NCBI GenBank assembly: GCA_031835245.1
Contig: JAVKOQ010000348.1
Location: forward strand, 1-53,151
Source of the DNA: Balamuthia mandrillaris
Lineage: Eukaryota; Discosea; Longamoebia; Balamuthiidae
Length of the DNA stretch: 53,151 nt
Direction of reading: 5' to 3'
Positions 41,187 through 51,497 of this stretch are shown in pieces. The notes beneath the pieces were generated by a model. It worked only from the letters and a program-made list of their open reading frames with translations. It did not search any database and had not been told where the DNA came from. The position numbers were made by a program, and so were the translations under genes. Within the stretch, counting starts at the first letter, position 1. Every line of letters starts with the position of its first letter.

Positions 41187-43883
41187 TTATTTTCTTGAAG
41201 AAGAAGAGGTAGAGGAAGAAGCAGAGGATGAAGAAGAACGAGGCAGCGTAAGAAAGACGAGTTTGCCCTGTTCGTTGAGCGTGACGGGAGGACAGAACCG
41301 TCGCGCATAACGACGCTTCCACCAACCTTCTCCGCACACTTCCCATTCGCTCTCCGCTCTCTTTCTTCTTTCCTCCTTTTCGTCTTCGGTTTCTTCCTCC
41401 TCTTCCATACCTTTCCAATCCCATCCTTCCCCCTTTTCTTTTTCTTCCTTCTCTTTCTCTTTCCTGCTTACCGTTCGTTTCTTCCCGCTCTCCTTCACGT
41501 CTTTCTTCATTCTTTCTGATGATGAAGTCAAGTCAGCAAAGCGATACTCGTAGAGAGACACTCGTATTATCTTAGGTGGATTGTTGATGTTATCGATGCC
41601 GTTCTCGTCATCACTCAGCAACAACGCATTCACCTCCCTCGATCCACGCAAGAGCTCCCTCAAGAACGAGTTGAGCCACGCCATCCTCATGCTTGCCGCC
41701 GGCGACAAGCTAACAAATTGACAGAACCACAACCTCCAGTCAAGTCTCGGTAAGTGCCCCCACCACAACTTGCTCCATTTCTTCATGCATTGCTCGTTCG
41801 CTCCTTTATCCTCTTTTTGTAGATGTAAAGAAGGACCACCAGAGGGCTTGTAGAGGAAACGATATTCGTGCCAGTGCTTCCAGTCGTGGCTTCCTTCGAT
41901 GATGACCTCCAGACGTTGCTTCGTCATGCGGCCAAAGAGTCCGTAATAGTTGACCATGCTCCAGAGCTTGAGGTACCTATGGCAGCTCCATTTATGCCAT
42001 CCTTTCCATAGCACTATTCTTCCTGTTTAGTTGTTTCCCAAACTATCAGAAGAAAGAAGTAGGATGCAGAAAGGAGAAATGAAGAATGAAGCAAGACACA
42101 AACGAGGACGGAGAAGAAGAAGGAAAAGAAGAAAGAACCTTTGGAGAGGTCAGCAAAGGGACCCAACGAGTTGATCAAGATAAAGAGCACAAACAGCAAA
42201 GCGAACGCCAAACACGTCCACTCTACAATCCACCTCAACGGGTCCTCCAAGTAGAAGGAAAACGACGAAGACGTAGAAGGAAGCGGAGCGAAGTTGAAGC
42301 GAGACCACCACTCGTCCACAATCTCCTTCACGAACGTTGGCCAAAAGGTATCAGGCACGACCGTCACAACAAGAAAGCCTGAAAGCAAGTTAAACGTTCC
42401 ATAATAGCCCGTTGCAAAGATGCCAACTTGCAGGCTGAAAACAAGCAGGGCACCTCCAACGGAAGTCCAAGGAAAGAGGCAGAGAATGGGCGCGAAAAGC
42501 TCCACGAGAAAGTGAAAGTAGACGCAGACACGATGGGCTCGGTTGGGAAGAAGGTGGTAGGCATAGAAGGAGAACAAGTTGGGGAGCGGTTGGCTCCAAT
42601 AGTGGTAGTTGAGTGCCGTGCCGTCTCGCCAAGCCGGGTCTTTGGTCAGCAGCTTGACAATACCTGTTTTTTTGGTTTCGTTTTTATGTTACTTGTTTCT
42701 TTCCTCTCTCCCTTGCTTTTGCTTCCACAGCTTTACTCTCCTATCCACTCTTGAAAACGGCAATCGTACCAGAGCCAAACATCAACCGAAAGGTCAACCA
42801 AACCAGCAACCAATGGACCGTGTGGGAGGCAGCCGTGTGCTCCATGAGTCCTCGGCTTTGCTGCAAGAGAGTCTCCACAATCACCAGAAAGGCGGCCTCC
42901 AACAACAAAGAGTCAAACTGGAGGGCAAAAAACTCCCTCCCCACAACCTTGAGCGAAAGGAACAAGAACCAGGCGGCCATCAGGCAAGGCACCACCACCC
43001 AACCTACAGGCACCAACACGACCATCAGGCTGGAAACGGTGCCACACCAGCAAACGGCGGCAAGGAGCTGGTCCTCGTTCAGGGATGCCAATGCAAGCAA
43101 GCACCTCTCCAAGAGCCTCTTGAATGGAAGCGTTGTGTGAATGCTTTCAAAGGGCGGGGGCGGAGAAGCAGAGATGGTTCTGGAGAGAGGCAGGATCCAG
43201 AAGAGAGTGGGTAGGTTGAGAAGGAGCCAACCCCATTGTTTAAGACTGAGTTCATGTCGTTTATCATTTGTTGAAGAAGAGGAGGAAGAAGAGGAAGAAG
43301 AAGCGGAAGAAGAACCGAGTTTGTGGAGGAGAAGAGCATGAAGCGTTTTACGAATGGGCAGAATGCCGTTGGTACCAATGAGGCCGAATATCTGGGAGCG
43401 AATGGAAAGAAAGGAGAGCAGGAAGGTGAAGCCCAACAGCCGCACAAACAAGAAAAAGCTATAGTGGTAAGTGGTTGTTGAGGCAGCAGAAGGGTTGAAG
43501 AAGAAGAAGAAGAAGTGAATGCTGAAGGAGAGAATGGCGGTGGCAAAGACGAGCCCGACCACCCATGGGTAGCGTTGGTCTATGCACTTGTCGATCAGCA
43601 GGTCGTTCCATTGCGTCCACCAAAGGTTAACTTTGTGGCCTGTCTTTTTGTTCGTGTTTTGTGCGGTGGACAAGGGTGAAGAAATGGGTTTGTTTTGTTG
43701 TTGATTCGTGGGTGGTTGCGCAGAAGTGGGGTTACGTCTCACACGGGGTCCACCCCTGGGATGCTCCATAACGTTGAGCGGATGCCAAGACGTCAGAAGC
43801 GTCGTCTGGGTTGTGCAGCCTACTGTTTCTCTCTTATTCCTTGCGTTTTGTTTCTTTCTTTCGAATTTCTTTAGATTTTCCAC
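41187..43883 (-). CDS. Lipase maturation factor family protein
   Basis: Three exons: 43883-42770, 42663-42139, 42013-41187; 821 aa. LMFs are ER multi-pass proteins needed for folding of secreted dimeric lipases. Family features: LIGTNGILPI, EAAFLVIVE, LTFRLMFGSGIVKLLTKDPAW RDGTALNYHYWSQPLPN (created across the first junction), VNYYGLFGRMTKQRLEVIIEGS DWKHWHEYRFLYKP, PRLDWRLWF, and near the end GWWKRRYARRFCPPVTL. About nine hydrophobic helices. Oddities: a ~25-residue insert between YKP and PRLDW, a Ser run after HKLGSSSA, and a charged Lys/Glu-rich insert before WWKRR. The true start may be the Met at 43769, because 43883 is only 13 bases from the TGACGTCA cluster. Exon 3 could alternatively begin at an AG near 42004. 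Confidence 0.87.
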
Positions 43884-43895
43884 GTTCTTTCATAG

Positions 43896-43945
43896 TGACG
43901 TCATGAAATGGGCATCTGACGTCACATCATGATCAGTTGACGTCA
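43896..43945. promoter_or_regulatory. Three TGACGTCA (CRE-like) sites in a divergent promoter
   Basis: Perfect octamers at 43896-43903, 43917-43924 and 43938-43945, exactly 21 bases apart, i.e. two helical turns, so all three face the same side of the DNA. They lie between the lipase maturation factor and the FMN split-barrel gene. Confidence 0.72.
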
Positions 43946-44111
43946 GCTTTCCCCTCGAAATTCGGAGGGAAACAGATAGAAGAAATGGAGCGTATCGGCG
44001 GAAAATACACAGAAAGGTTGTGTAATGCTCTGGTTTCCTGCCCGTTGTCTAGTTCAAGTCGACCCGTCCTTTGTCATCTTGCCTCCCTTCTTCCACCTCT
44101 GTCCACCTATT

Positions 44112-44116
44112 TATAA
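44112..44116 (+). promoter_or_regulatory. Candidate TATA box
   Basis: CTATTTATAACAC lies only 8 bases before the ATG at 44124; if used, initiation would fall downstream of that ATG and favour the Met at 44211. Confidence 0.35.
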
Positions 44117-44123
44117 CACAAAA

Positions 44124-44750
44124 ATGTTTCCCTCTCCTGTCACTATACCACTACCCGTTTCTTATCAACAACAAGGCAGGCATCCGCATCCAACACAACA
44201 ACACTCACAAATGCATCAACAACACCACACGCCTTCCCAACACTTGGAACCCGTGGGCTCCGACAAGGAAAAGAAGTTCGAGGAGCTGGTCAGCCGCTTC
44301 CGCGAGGGCATGCTTATCTCTGAGCGCAACGGCCAGCTGCGCGCCCGCCCCATGTACGTCTGCAAGGTCGATGAGCACGAGGACCTCTGGTTCGCCACGG
44401 GGCTGCACAGCGAGAAGGTCCAGGAGCTGGAGAAGAACCCCCACGTCTGCGTGACCTTCCAGGACAACGGCCACTTCATCTCCATATCCGGCACGGCCAG
44501 CGTGGTCTCCAGCGAGGCCGCCAAGAGGGAGCTGTGGAGCGTGCACCTCAAGCCCTACTTCCCCGAGGGCCCAGAGGACAAGGAGTTATCTTTCGTCAAA
44601 GTCCGCAGCCAATGGGGCGAGTACTGGGACACCAGCGGGGTGGGCAGGACCATCAAGTCCGTGATGAGCGCCGGCAAGGCCGTCATGTCCGGGGAGAAGG
44701 TCAACCCGGAGGACATGGGAGACTCGGCCAAAGTGGAACTCTCCAAGTAG
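44124..44750 (+). CDS. Pyridoxamine phosphate oxidase-like FMN split-barrel protein
   Basis: Single exon; 208 aa from 44124, or 179 aa from the Met at 44211. The core resembles general stress protein 26-type flavin/pyridox_oxidase_2 domains: EELVSRFREGMLISERNGQLRARPMY, LWFATGLHSEKVQELEKNPH VCVTFQD, ISISGTASVVSS, and WSVHLKPYFPEGPEDKELSF VKV. These bind FMN or F420 and act in stress response or cofactor redox; the reaction here is unknown. The N-terminal His/Gln-rich part (HPHPTQQHSQMHQQHH) is low-complexity and may be untranslated if the downstream Met is used. The codon bias is strong, as in an abundant protein. Confidence 0.78.
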   Translation: MFPSPVTIPLPVSYQQQGRHPHPTQQHSQMHQQHHTPSQHLEPVGSDKEKKFEELVSRFREGMLISERNGQLRARPMYVCKVDEHEDLWFATGLHSEKVQELEKNPHVCVTFQDNGHFISISGTASVVSSEAAKRELWSVHLKPYFPEGPEDKELSFVKVRSQWGEYWDTSGVGRTIKSVMSAGKAVMSGEKVNPEDMGDSAKVELSK

Positions 44751-44909
44751 CGATAGCAGTTGTTCAAAACAAAGCAAAAGAGCCTGAAAAACGACAACAA
44801 ACAAACAAAAAAGAATGGTTTTAGCAACAACAACATAGAGAACCACATTTTTTTTCATTTGTCAAACACATTTGCATTGCATGCGAATAATTTTATTCTG
44901 CATTGCACC

Positions 44910-45890
44910 TCAAAAAACAAAAGGGGTCAGTCTCTCAGCAAACGAGTCTTCGCTTTGGCCGTCTTGCGAGGATTCGCTGTTGCCGTCCTGGGAGTGGTCC
45001 GAGGAGGAGGAGTTGGGTAGCTCCACAAAACCTTCCACAGCCAAGAGGAACACTTCTTTCCATTGCTTCGTCATCACGTCCCTTTCCTCCACCTCGCGAG
45101 TCTTGACCTTTATTATGCCGTCGTCGTACGCAGGCCAGTCGAAAGCATAATAGGACCATCCAAGGTAGACCACCACTCCCTCTCCAACGGGCATGAAGAA
45201 CACAGCACACAGCTCCTCGCCATCCTGCTCCGCAGCGTAGAGACACACAGCTTCTTCAGGCCAACCCGTGGTCATGTTGGCCACTTGGTCACGTTCCCAA
45301 TCCTCCACAAAGGCGGGGCCGTTGGCGAAGGGGGTGTCTTGGGCGGCTTCTGTCTTCTCGAACACTTCCTCCGTCAACTGCCTGGCTTTGATTTCAATAG
45401 GCCCATTATTCGCTTCAACGACGGTAAAGTTGAGAGACAAGAGCCCGCTGAGGGATTCGAGGTCTCCCGTCCATACCACCACTCCTCCGTTGTTGAGGTA
45501 TTGCGTGAACACCTCAGGCAGGTCTTGCGGAGGAGGCCCCTCAATGTCCAAAGTGGGAACGACCAAGACCGGGGTGTTGGAGAGAACTTCGATCACCTCG
45601 TCCTCCACGCTGCCATAATGATCGCCCAAATTGGAAAGGAAGGTCGTGTTGTGGCCGCGTTGGCTCAGGAAGATGGCGAAGAAAAAGGAGGGAGAGGCGT
45701 AGTAAGGCCCGCCCTCTCCACGGTAGTCCCCAAAGTAGGGGTTTTCCACAATGTTATCGTCGGTGAGTAGAGCAACCTCGATGAGGTGGTCCGCCTTTGC
45801 TCCCTCCCACTTGGTGATTTGGGCGGTGCTGCCGGTGGCGAAGAAGAGAATGGCAAGGGTGAAGACCAGGAAAATCAGTGACCTGGTCAT
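44910..45890 (-). CDS. Secreted protein with glutamine-amidotransferase-like pattern
   Basis: Single exon, 326 aa from the Met at 45890, which gives a signal peptide (SLIFLVFTLAILFFATGSTA). The mature part alternates beta strands and helices: VALLTDDNIVENPYFGDYRG, HNTTFLSNLGDHYGSVEDEV, NTPVLVVPTLDIEGPPPQDL and YLNNGGVVVWTGD, a layout like class I glutamine amidotransferase or ThuA-like folds, but no catalytic Cys-His pair is evident. The C-terminal 35 residues are Ser/Asp/Gln-rich. Probably secreted or lumenal; function unknown. An in-frame ATG at 46040 would bury the signal peptide and is less likely. Confidence 0.7.
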   Translation of the reverse strand: MTRSLIFLVFTLAILFFATGSTAQITKWEGAKADHLIEVALLTDDNIVENPYFGDYRGEGGPYYASPSFFFAIFLSQRGHNTTFLSNLGDHYGSVEDEVIEVLSNTPVLVVPTLDIEGPPPQDLPEVFTQYLNNGGVVVWTGDLESLSGLLSLNFTVVEANNGPIEIKARQLTEEVFEKTEAAQDTPFANGPAFVEDWERDQVANMTTGWPEEAVCLYAAEQDGEELCAVFFMPVGEGVVVYLGWSYYAFDWPAYDDGIIKVKTREVEERDVMTKQWKEVFLLAVEGFVELPNSSSSDHSQDGNSESSQDGQSEDSFAERLTPFVF

Positions 45891-47102
45891 TGTGTGCGTT
45901 TTGTTTGTTTGTTTAAACCATTTTTGTTCACTTAAGGTGTTGAAAAACAAAAGAAAGAAGAGGGAGTTGAAGCGGAGCATCAGTTTCAACAAACAGGTGC
46001 AGGAAAGGGAGCGTCGACGACAAGGCAATCCTGACGCCACTAATTGACCAGCCTCGAATTGCTGAGCAACGCCAAAAGCAGGAAAGAAGGGACATCAATT
46101 TTCGGTTTCGTCGATCCTGAACATCCAGGCTGGGTATGGCGTCTCCAACGTTGTCTCTACCGCCTCAAGCAAGCTCCCAGAAGAAAATTCTGGAATCATC
46201 GAGTCTCGGTTTTGTCCAATCCTCAGCTGATCAGAACCTCTTCCTCCTAGGCCGAAGCGGGAGAAGAAATCATCTTTCTCTCTCTTCTTTGCGTGGACGA
46301 CTTACTCATCGTCACCTCCAACAAGCAACTTCTTGCCTACACCAAATCCGAACTCTCTCTGACGTTTCGACATGAACGACCCCGGCCAAGCCTTGGGCTT
46401 GAAATCCAACGTGATCGCGAGAATCGCAAAACTACTCGTCAACAAACCAAACACTTCAACCTCTCCAAAGACTCATCGTTCTCCCAGTTTACTCCGTCTC
46501 CCCAAGAAACGACCCGACAAAGCTCTGGCCACCAAGATACCTTACCGCAGCGCAGCTGCCGCCATGTGTACGCCATGGTCGGAACCCGGCCTGACGTTGT
46601 TGCTGCCATGTGTACGCCATGCTGTCAGCCAAGGTTCTCGATTCCTCTCCGAGCCAACTCCTCAACATTGGAAATCAGAGAAGCCCATCCTTCATTTTTT
46701 TCAAGTTTCGAATGGTGAATGAATTATTCGAACGTGACGCGACGCTACCACCATCCCTGCGGATAACAAAGGTTCTATCGGCTTGGCCAAGAATCCTGTT
46801 TATAATCCAACGGCCAAGGTCCCCGTCCGTTAAATGTTCAAACAGAGAGTAGAGACAGCAGTGACCGTCTGGAGACTGTCTGCAAAAACTTCGGGTGTGA
46901 AGTTCTTCAACGCATTCAGTTTGCTACTCTCATCCCTCTTTCCCTCTCTCCTCTCTCGCCCCCAATGTGGTATAGGTTTTTATACTATGCCGTTCTTGTT
47001 TTTTTCCTCTCTTCTTTTTGTTGTGTAAATAATAATATTTTTATTTATTTATTTTTTGTATTCGGGAATTAATTACAAAGAAGAAAAGAAAAGAGAAGCG
47101 TT
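45891..47102. other. Intergenic region containing a retroelement relic
   Basis: After the 5' flank of the secreted protein gene, 46040-46850 is a retrotransposon relic. The remainder (46851-47102) is AT-rich with no supported gene. Confidence 0.5.
46040..46850 (+). mobile_element. Ty1/copia-type LTR retrotransposon pol relic
   Basis: A plus-strand fragment resembling the later part of copia reverse transcriptase, including the LKQAP region and the DDLLIV palm region. It is short, lacks gag, integrase and long terminal repeats, and is broken in several places, so it is an old fossil. Edges are approximate. Confidence 0.6.
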
Positions 47103-47367
47103 ATGATAGAGTTGCCGGAAGCATGCGCAGACGAGACTTCTCTTTCGCCTCTTGAGTTCTACAATACCTTTACCTGTGGCCATTTCGAGTTCGCTTGTCG
47201 CTTCTCTCTCTCTCTCTTCTCTCCGCCCCTATCTCTCTCCTTCTCCTCCCTACTCTGATTTCTCTCCTCTCTGCTCTCTTCTCTTTGGTGACAACTAACG
47301 TGTCTCTCTTCTCTTTCTCTTTCTCGTTTCTCGTTTCTCTTTTCTCTTTCTCTTTCTCTTTTCTCTT

Positions 47368-47406
<39 letters not shown>

Positions 47407-48634
47407 GCTCAAAAGTTTTGTAACTTTGGACATAAGAGCGAAAGAAGACTTTGTTGCCTCTCATGTGCTTCGCTCTCTCTCGTTCAGCATAGACGCAGCG
47501 GACGTGGAGAAGAGCGCGAGGGATGCCGCCGTCGTGCAAGACTACGTGGCCAGGCTCAGAAAGACGCTCCAAGAGGTCTTTTGGATGTGTAGGTTGGCCG
47601 TCGTCAATGAGGACGGGACGTGGGGACCCAAAGAACGTTTCCTGAAGCAGCTGCTCGTTGCGGCTGGCAAATCTTCCTCGCTTGTTTACTGCTCCACGAT
47701 TATAGGTATTACTCTCTTTCTCTTCCCTCTTCCCTCTCTTGTGCTCTAGTTCTTTGTTTCTCTCCGCTCTCCTCTCTTCTCTCTTCTCCTTTGCCGCTCC
47801 TGCACCCTCTCTTCCTTCTCGAAGACTTCCTAACTCGCTTCTCTTCTTGAACGGCACAGGCGGCATAGAAGCTTTAAAACGATCTTTTCCGTTCATAGTC
47901 ACTTCTCCAAAACCTATTCCTAAAGAGAAAGCGAAAGAGAAAGAAGAACAATCGAAAGATGGAGAAGAAGCACAAGAGGATGATGATGATGACGATGAAG
48001 ATGATGATGAATGCCTTATCACCGGTTTTCCATCAGTGATTCTTGATGACTTTCTTTATCTCGGCGACTGGCAAGCTGCCAACAACAAAGAAGTATTGGA
48101 GAAACTCGGAATCGGGCGGATAGTCAACTGTACTCCTCACGAGAACGCTTTTAAAGAAGACGATGCCTTTCGCTACTATCAAATCGCCATTCAAGATTCT
48201 TATACGCAGACCATTTCAGACCATTTTGAAGCTGCTTCTTCTTTCATAGGTTTACTTTTCTCTCTTTTCGTCTTCATTCATTTTTGTTTATGCTTTTCTT
48301 TAATATGTTGAACAGAACAAGCCGAAAAGGAATCGCAGAAAGTGCTGATACATTGTGAAGCTGGTTAACTTCTTCTTTCTTCTCAATTTGTCGTTTCTCT
48401 CTTTTCTGCAACTTTATTCATGTTTTATTTCATAACATCGTCCGCGAAACAGGAGTGAGCAGGTCCTGCACAATAACTCTGGCGTATCTCATGCGATGTA
48501 AAGGATGGCCTCTTCACGTCGCGTTTACTCATGTCAAAAGCAGACGCAGCATTGTATCTCCCAACCATGGTTTTGTGGATCAGCTCGAATCCTATGAACG
48601 CCAACTCTTCTCCCCATCATCTCACGACTCTTAA
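47103..48634 (+). CDS. Dual-specificity protein phosphatase with rhodanese-like domain
   Basis: Five exons: 47103-47188, 47416-47705, 47860-48249, 48316-48363, 48453-48634; 331 aa. An N-terminal rhodanese-like domain (about 15-125; SPLEFYNTFTCGHFDFVTLD IRAKEDFVASHV) precedes an acidic linker (DDDDDDEDDD, 166-175) and a DSPc domain (about 183-320). Active site HCEAGVSR gives nucleophile Cys269 and Arg275, with Asp238 (IQDSYT) as the likely general acid; YLMRCKGWPLHVAFTHVKSR RSIVSPNHGFVDQL completes the fold. The rhodanese-DSP order is that of MAP kinase phosphatases. Here the rhodanese part contains a long insert and no obvious MAPK-docking Arg cluster, so the substrate is open. The signature loop is split by a 89-base intron after Gly272's first base. 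Confidence 0.88.
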
Positions 48635-48819
48635 ACGAGATTATTAAAAGGTTGTATTCTGTTTCTCTCTCGAGTTTGTTTCTTTGGTTTCCTATCATTG
48701 CTGTTGCTGCCTGCTCAACCGTTACGAAAACGTGAGCAAGGCAGAAACCTATCCTGAAGGCAGTGTTTGAGGGTTACGAACAGGCACTCCCCTTTTAAAT
48801 CAACCAACGAGGTTATAGC
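48635..48819. other. Short intergenic gap without any ATG
   Basis: No ATG occurs in this stretch. CCTTTTAAATC near 48790 could act as a TATA-like element for the glycosyltransferase gene. Confidence 0.4.
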
Positions 48820-50396
48820 GTGAAAGTGAAGTCGTTTGGAGAATCAACGCTGCGGTGCTTCTCGCTGGGCGCCTGTCATGCAACCCCGCGGCGACGAGTC
48901 ACTCTGGTGGGGCTTGTATGCTTGCTCCTCACTGCCTTGTTGATCGAGTTGCGCTTCTCCTCTTTGACTTGCTCAACGCGCGGCTCTGCACTTTCTTCTC
49001 CTCGGCAGCATCTTCCTGCATCTCCTCTGTCTGAACTTGACAGTCCTTCGTCTCTTTCTGATACCAACGGTACCTCAGACACCGTTCTCTCAAAGCAACT
49101 AAATCATGAAGCGAAGGATACCGACCCTTCTCCAAAGGAAGCTAGTTCTTCTCCGAGTGAACAGCCGAGTCCTTCTGTTGGTGAGTTGACGATAGAAAAG
49201 GAAGCTACAAGGAGACCCATAACGTCCAAGGACGTGGTGTTCGTGATAGCTCCTGACATCAATCCTAGATATTATTCCCGTTCCATTAAGTGGCTCAGGT
49301 TAGCTCCCGCTTCCTTGGTTCTACTCCTTTCTCTTCTTCTTCCTCTTCTTGTTCCTCCTTCTGCTCTCCTTCTTTTTTCTTGCGATCTCTTTTGCTTTCC
49401 GTGCCACCTCTTATTTTTTTCTTTTATTCTGTTCCTCTAACTTTGGTATTTGCATCAAGGTCTCTTCGATTCATGGGAGGTACTCTATCCAACGCAACCG
49501 CCGTGCTCATGTTCCCAGAACTCCCTACAGATCCTTCTTATCTAGAGGCAGCTACCAAGTACAATTCTCTCATCCGAGTAACGGGCAGGGCCACAAATAA
49601 TTGTGCCCCAGGACATAAGGTAGACATCTTCAAGTTGGCTGAGCTGGCTGCGTTCAAGTTTGTCATAATGATGGATTGCGATACCGTCATCCTTCGAGAC
49701 ATAACTCCTGAATTGATGGCTATGACCTGCGATTCCTTTTACGCCTCTCCTGCCGGTACCGTTCCTATCTCTCCTCCCTCGCTCTCGCTCTCTCTTTCCT
49801 TGCTCTTTCGTTTCCATGTTCATTGTTTCTTTCCTGACGTCTCTATGTTCCCGATACAAAAAATAGAGAGTCCCATTCAAAAAACCACTAGCGCACACAT
49901 CTTACAATACGCTAAAGCTGCGCTTGCAATTCCAATGCCGTGGCATAACCAGGAACCTCGTTGCAAACATATTTCTTCCTCCCCAACCACTCAAAAACGG
50001 CTCCAAGTTCAACCGGAGGAGTTCCCTTACTTCAACGCTGGCGTGATCATTCTTCCTCAAACACTTTTCAAGCCCATCACTCGCCTGTGGCACTTTTACA
50101 ATGACTTCATGGCCTCCATCGGAGAGAGCTGGTTTTGCGACCAGGCCTCCCTGAGCTTGACCTTGGCCGCGTTGGACGCTCCCTACAATTTTCTTCCCTC
50201 CGCTTTGAACGTGGCCTACGAGCTCTTGCCAACGGAGGACCTGGGAGACGTGGCCGTGTTGCATTATCATTCCACCGAAGGAACAAGAGCCGGGGAGATG
50301 CCTTTGGTGAATGTGCCTGGGAAAACGAGGGACAACGTGGCGGCCTATAACGCGATGGTACGACAACACCCGGATCCTTATCTATCGGTGCTGTAG
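48820..50396 (+). CDS. Type II membrane glycosyltransferase, GT8/glycogenin-like
   Basis: Three exons: 48820-49298, 49460-49755, 49867-50396; 434 aa counted from the GTG at 48820. A single signal anchor (RVTLVGLVCLLLTALLIEL), a Ser/Pro-rich stem (about 55-130), then a GT-A domain: KDVVFVIAPD, KYNSLIRVTG, VDIFKLAELAAFKFVIMMDCDT with DxD (Asp232, Asp234), FPYFNAGVIILPQTLF, WFCDQASLSLTLAALDA and VAVLHYHSTE, the usual donor and metal-binding sites. Acts in the Golgi on an unknown acceptor. No in-frame ATG exists between the preceding stop and the anchor; the only nearby ATG (48877) is in another frame, so a non-AUG start, an unseen 5' exon or a base error must be assumed. Start coordinate is therefore nominal. 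Confidence 0.75.
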
Positions 50397-50580
50397 CTTG
50401 AACACTGCAAGGAAGAGGCATAGCGGAGAGGTCAGGCCTTGAAAGACCATTTTATGATTTTCCATTGGATATGATCATGATCTTTCTGGGTTGTTTGAAT
50501 TTCTATTGGTAAATTATTGTCGACAATAACATGTTCGGAAGAACATACCAAGTCGCGACAGGAACTCCAGGACGTCTGAG

Positions 50581-51497
50581 ATGGAGGACGCAGAGGTTCA
50601 CCCCCTGGGCTACAACCCACAGGTCCAAGTGCTCAAGGATGAGGAGGGGCGAGTGCAGAAGCTGAACATCAAGGGGCGAGAATACGTGCCGCTGCACCCT
50701 GAGCTCTTCACGCTCTCCCCCGAGTTCTTTGAGGACAAGCTCAACGAAGCTGTTCAGCTGGGCACAAAGGAGGCGTTCTTGTCGGTCATCGAGGACCAGC
50801 CCGTCTTTGGAGTCTTCTCTTTTCCGTGCTTAAAGCCCGAGTTTTGTCGCTTGCTTCTGGAAGAACTGGACCACCTTGAACGGAGTGGCGTTGGTAGGTC
50901 TTTTCTTCTCTTATGTCTTGATGTCTTGTTTTCTCTTCTTTCTTCATCCTGCTTCTTTTCTGTTCTATGTCTGATCCCTCCTTTCTTCTTCCTTTTGCCT
51001 CTCTCTTCCACTTTGTTGAAAAAGAAATGCGACGACCCAACTCAATGAACCGCTATGGCGTGATAATGGAGGCGGTTGGCTTCTCGGCGCTCATCAGAGG
51101 AATGTTGGACAAATACATTCTGCCCATGTCCTCCGTCTTCTTCCCTGACAATGGCGGAGCAGACATCAAGTATCACCATGCATTCACCGTGAGGTACAAG
51201 CTGGGAGAGGACAAGGAATTGAAGAAGCATGTGGATAACTCGGATATCACCCTCAACGTCTGTTTGGGCAAAGAGTTTGAGGGAGGAGACCTCTTGTTTC
51301 AAGGATGCAAGGACAGTGCCATCATGAAGGTGCCTGCCAAGATGCACGCCTACATGAGAGAGGAGAAGGAGGCCCTGGTTCGCCACAAAGTGGGCCACGC
51401 CCTGCTCCATTTGGGCAGTCACATACACTCAGCGAAGAAGCTCGTCTCGGGAGAACGTGTCAACTTGATCATATGGTGCAAAGCGGAGGCCTTCTAA
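50581..51497 (+). CDS. 2-oxoglutarate/Fe(II) oxygenase, OGFOD2-like
   Basis: Two exons: 50581-50893 and 51025-51497; 261 aa. A prolyl-4-hydroxylase-type double-stranded beta helix: PNSMNRYGVI, then metal ligands His173 and Asp175 (KKHVDNSDITLNVCLG), the distal His in HIHSAKKL (about 239), and the 2-oxoglutarate-binding Arg249 in SGERVNLIIW. The N-terminal PLHPELFTLSPEFFEDKLNEA and the FSFPCLKPEFCRLLLEELDH element match animal OGFOD2, whose substrate is not established. No signal peptide, so cytosolic or nuclear. Confidence 0.85.

Noticed and set aside
40868-41424. Poly-Ser, poly-Leu and poly-Glu frames
   Set aside because: All are products of the (CTT)n block between mL43 and LMF, or of the antisense of the LMF tail.
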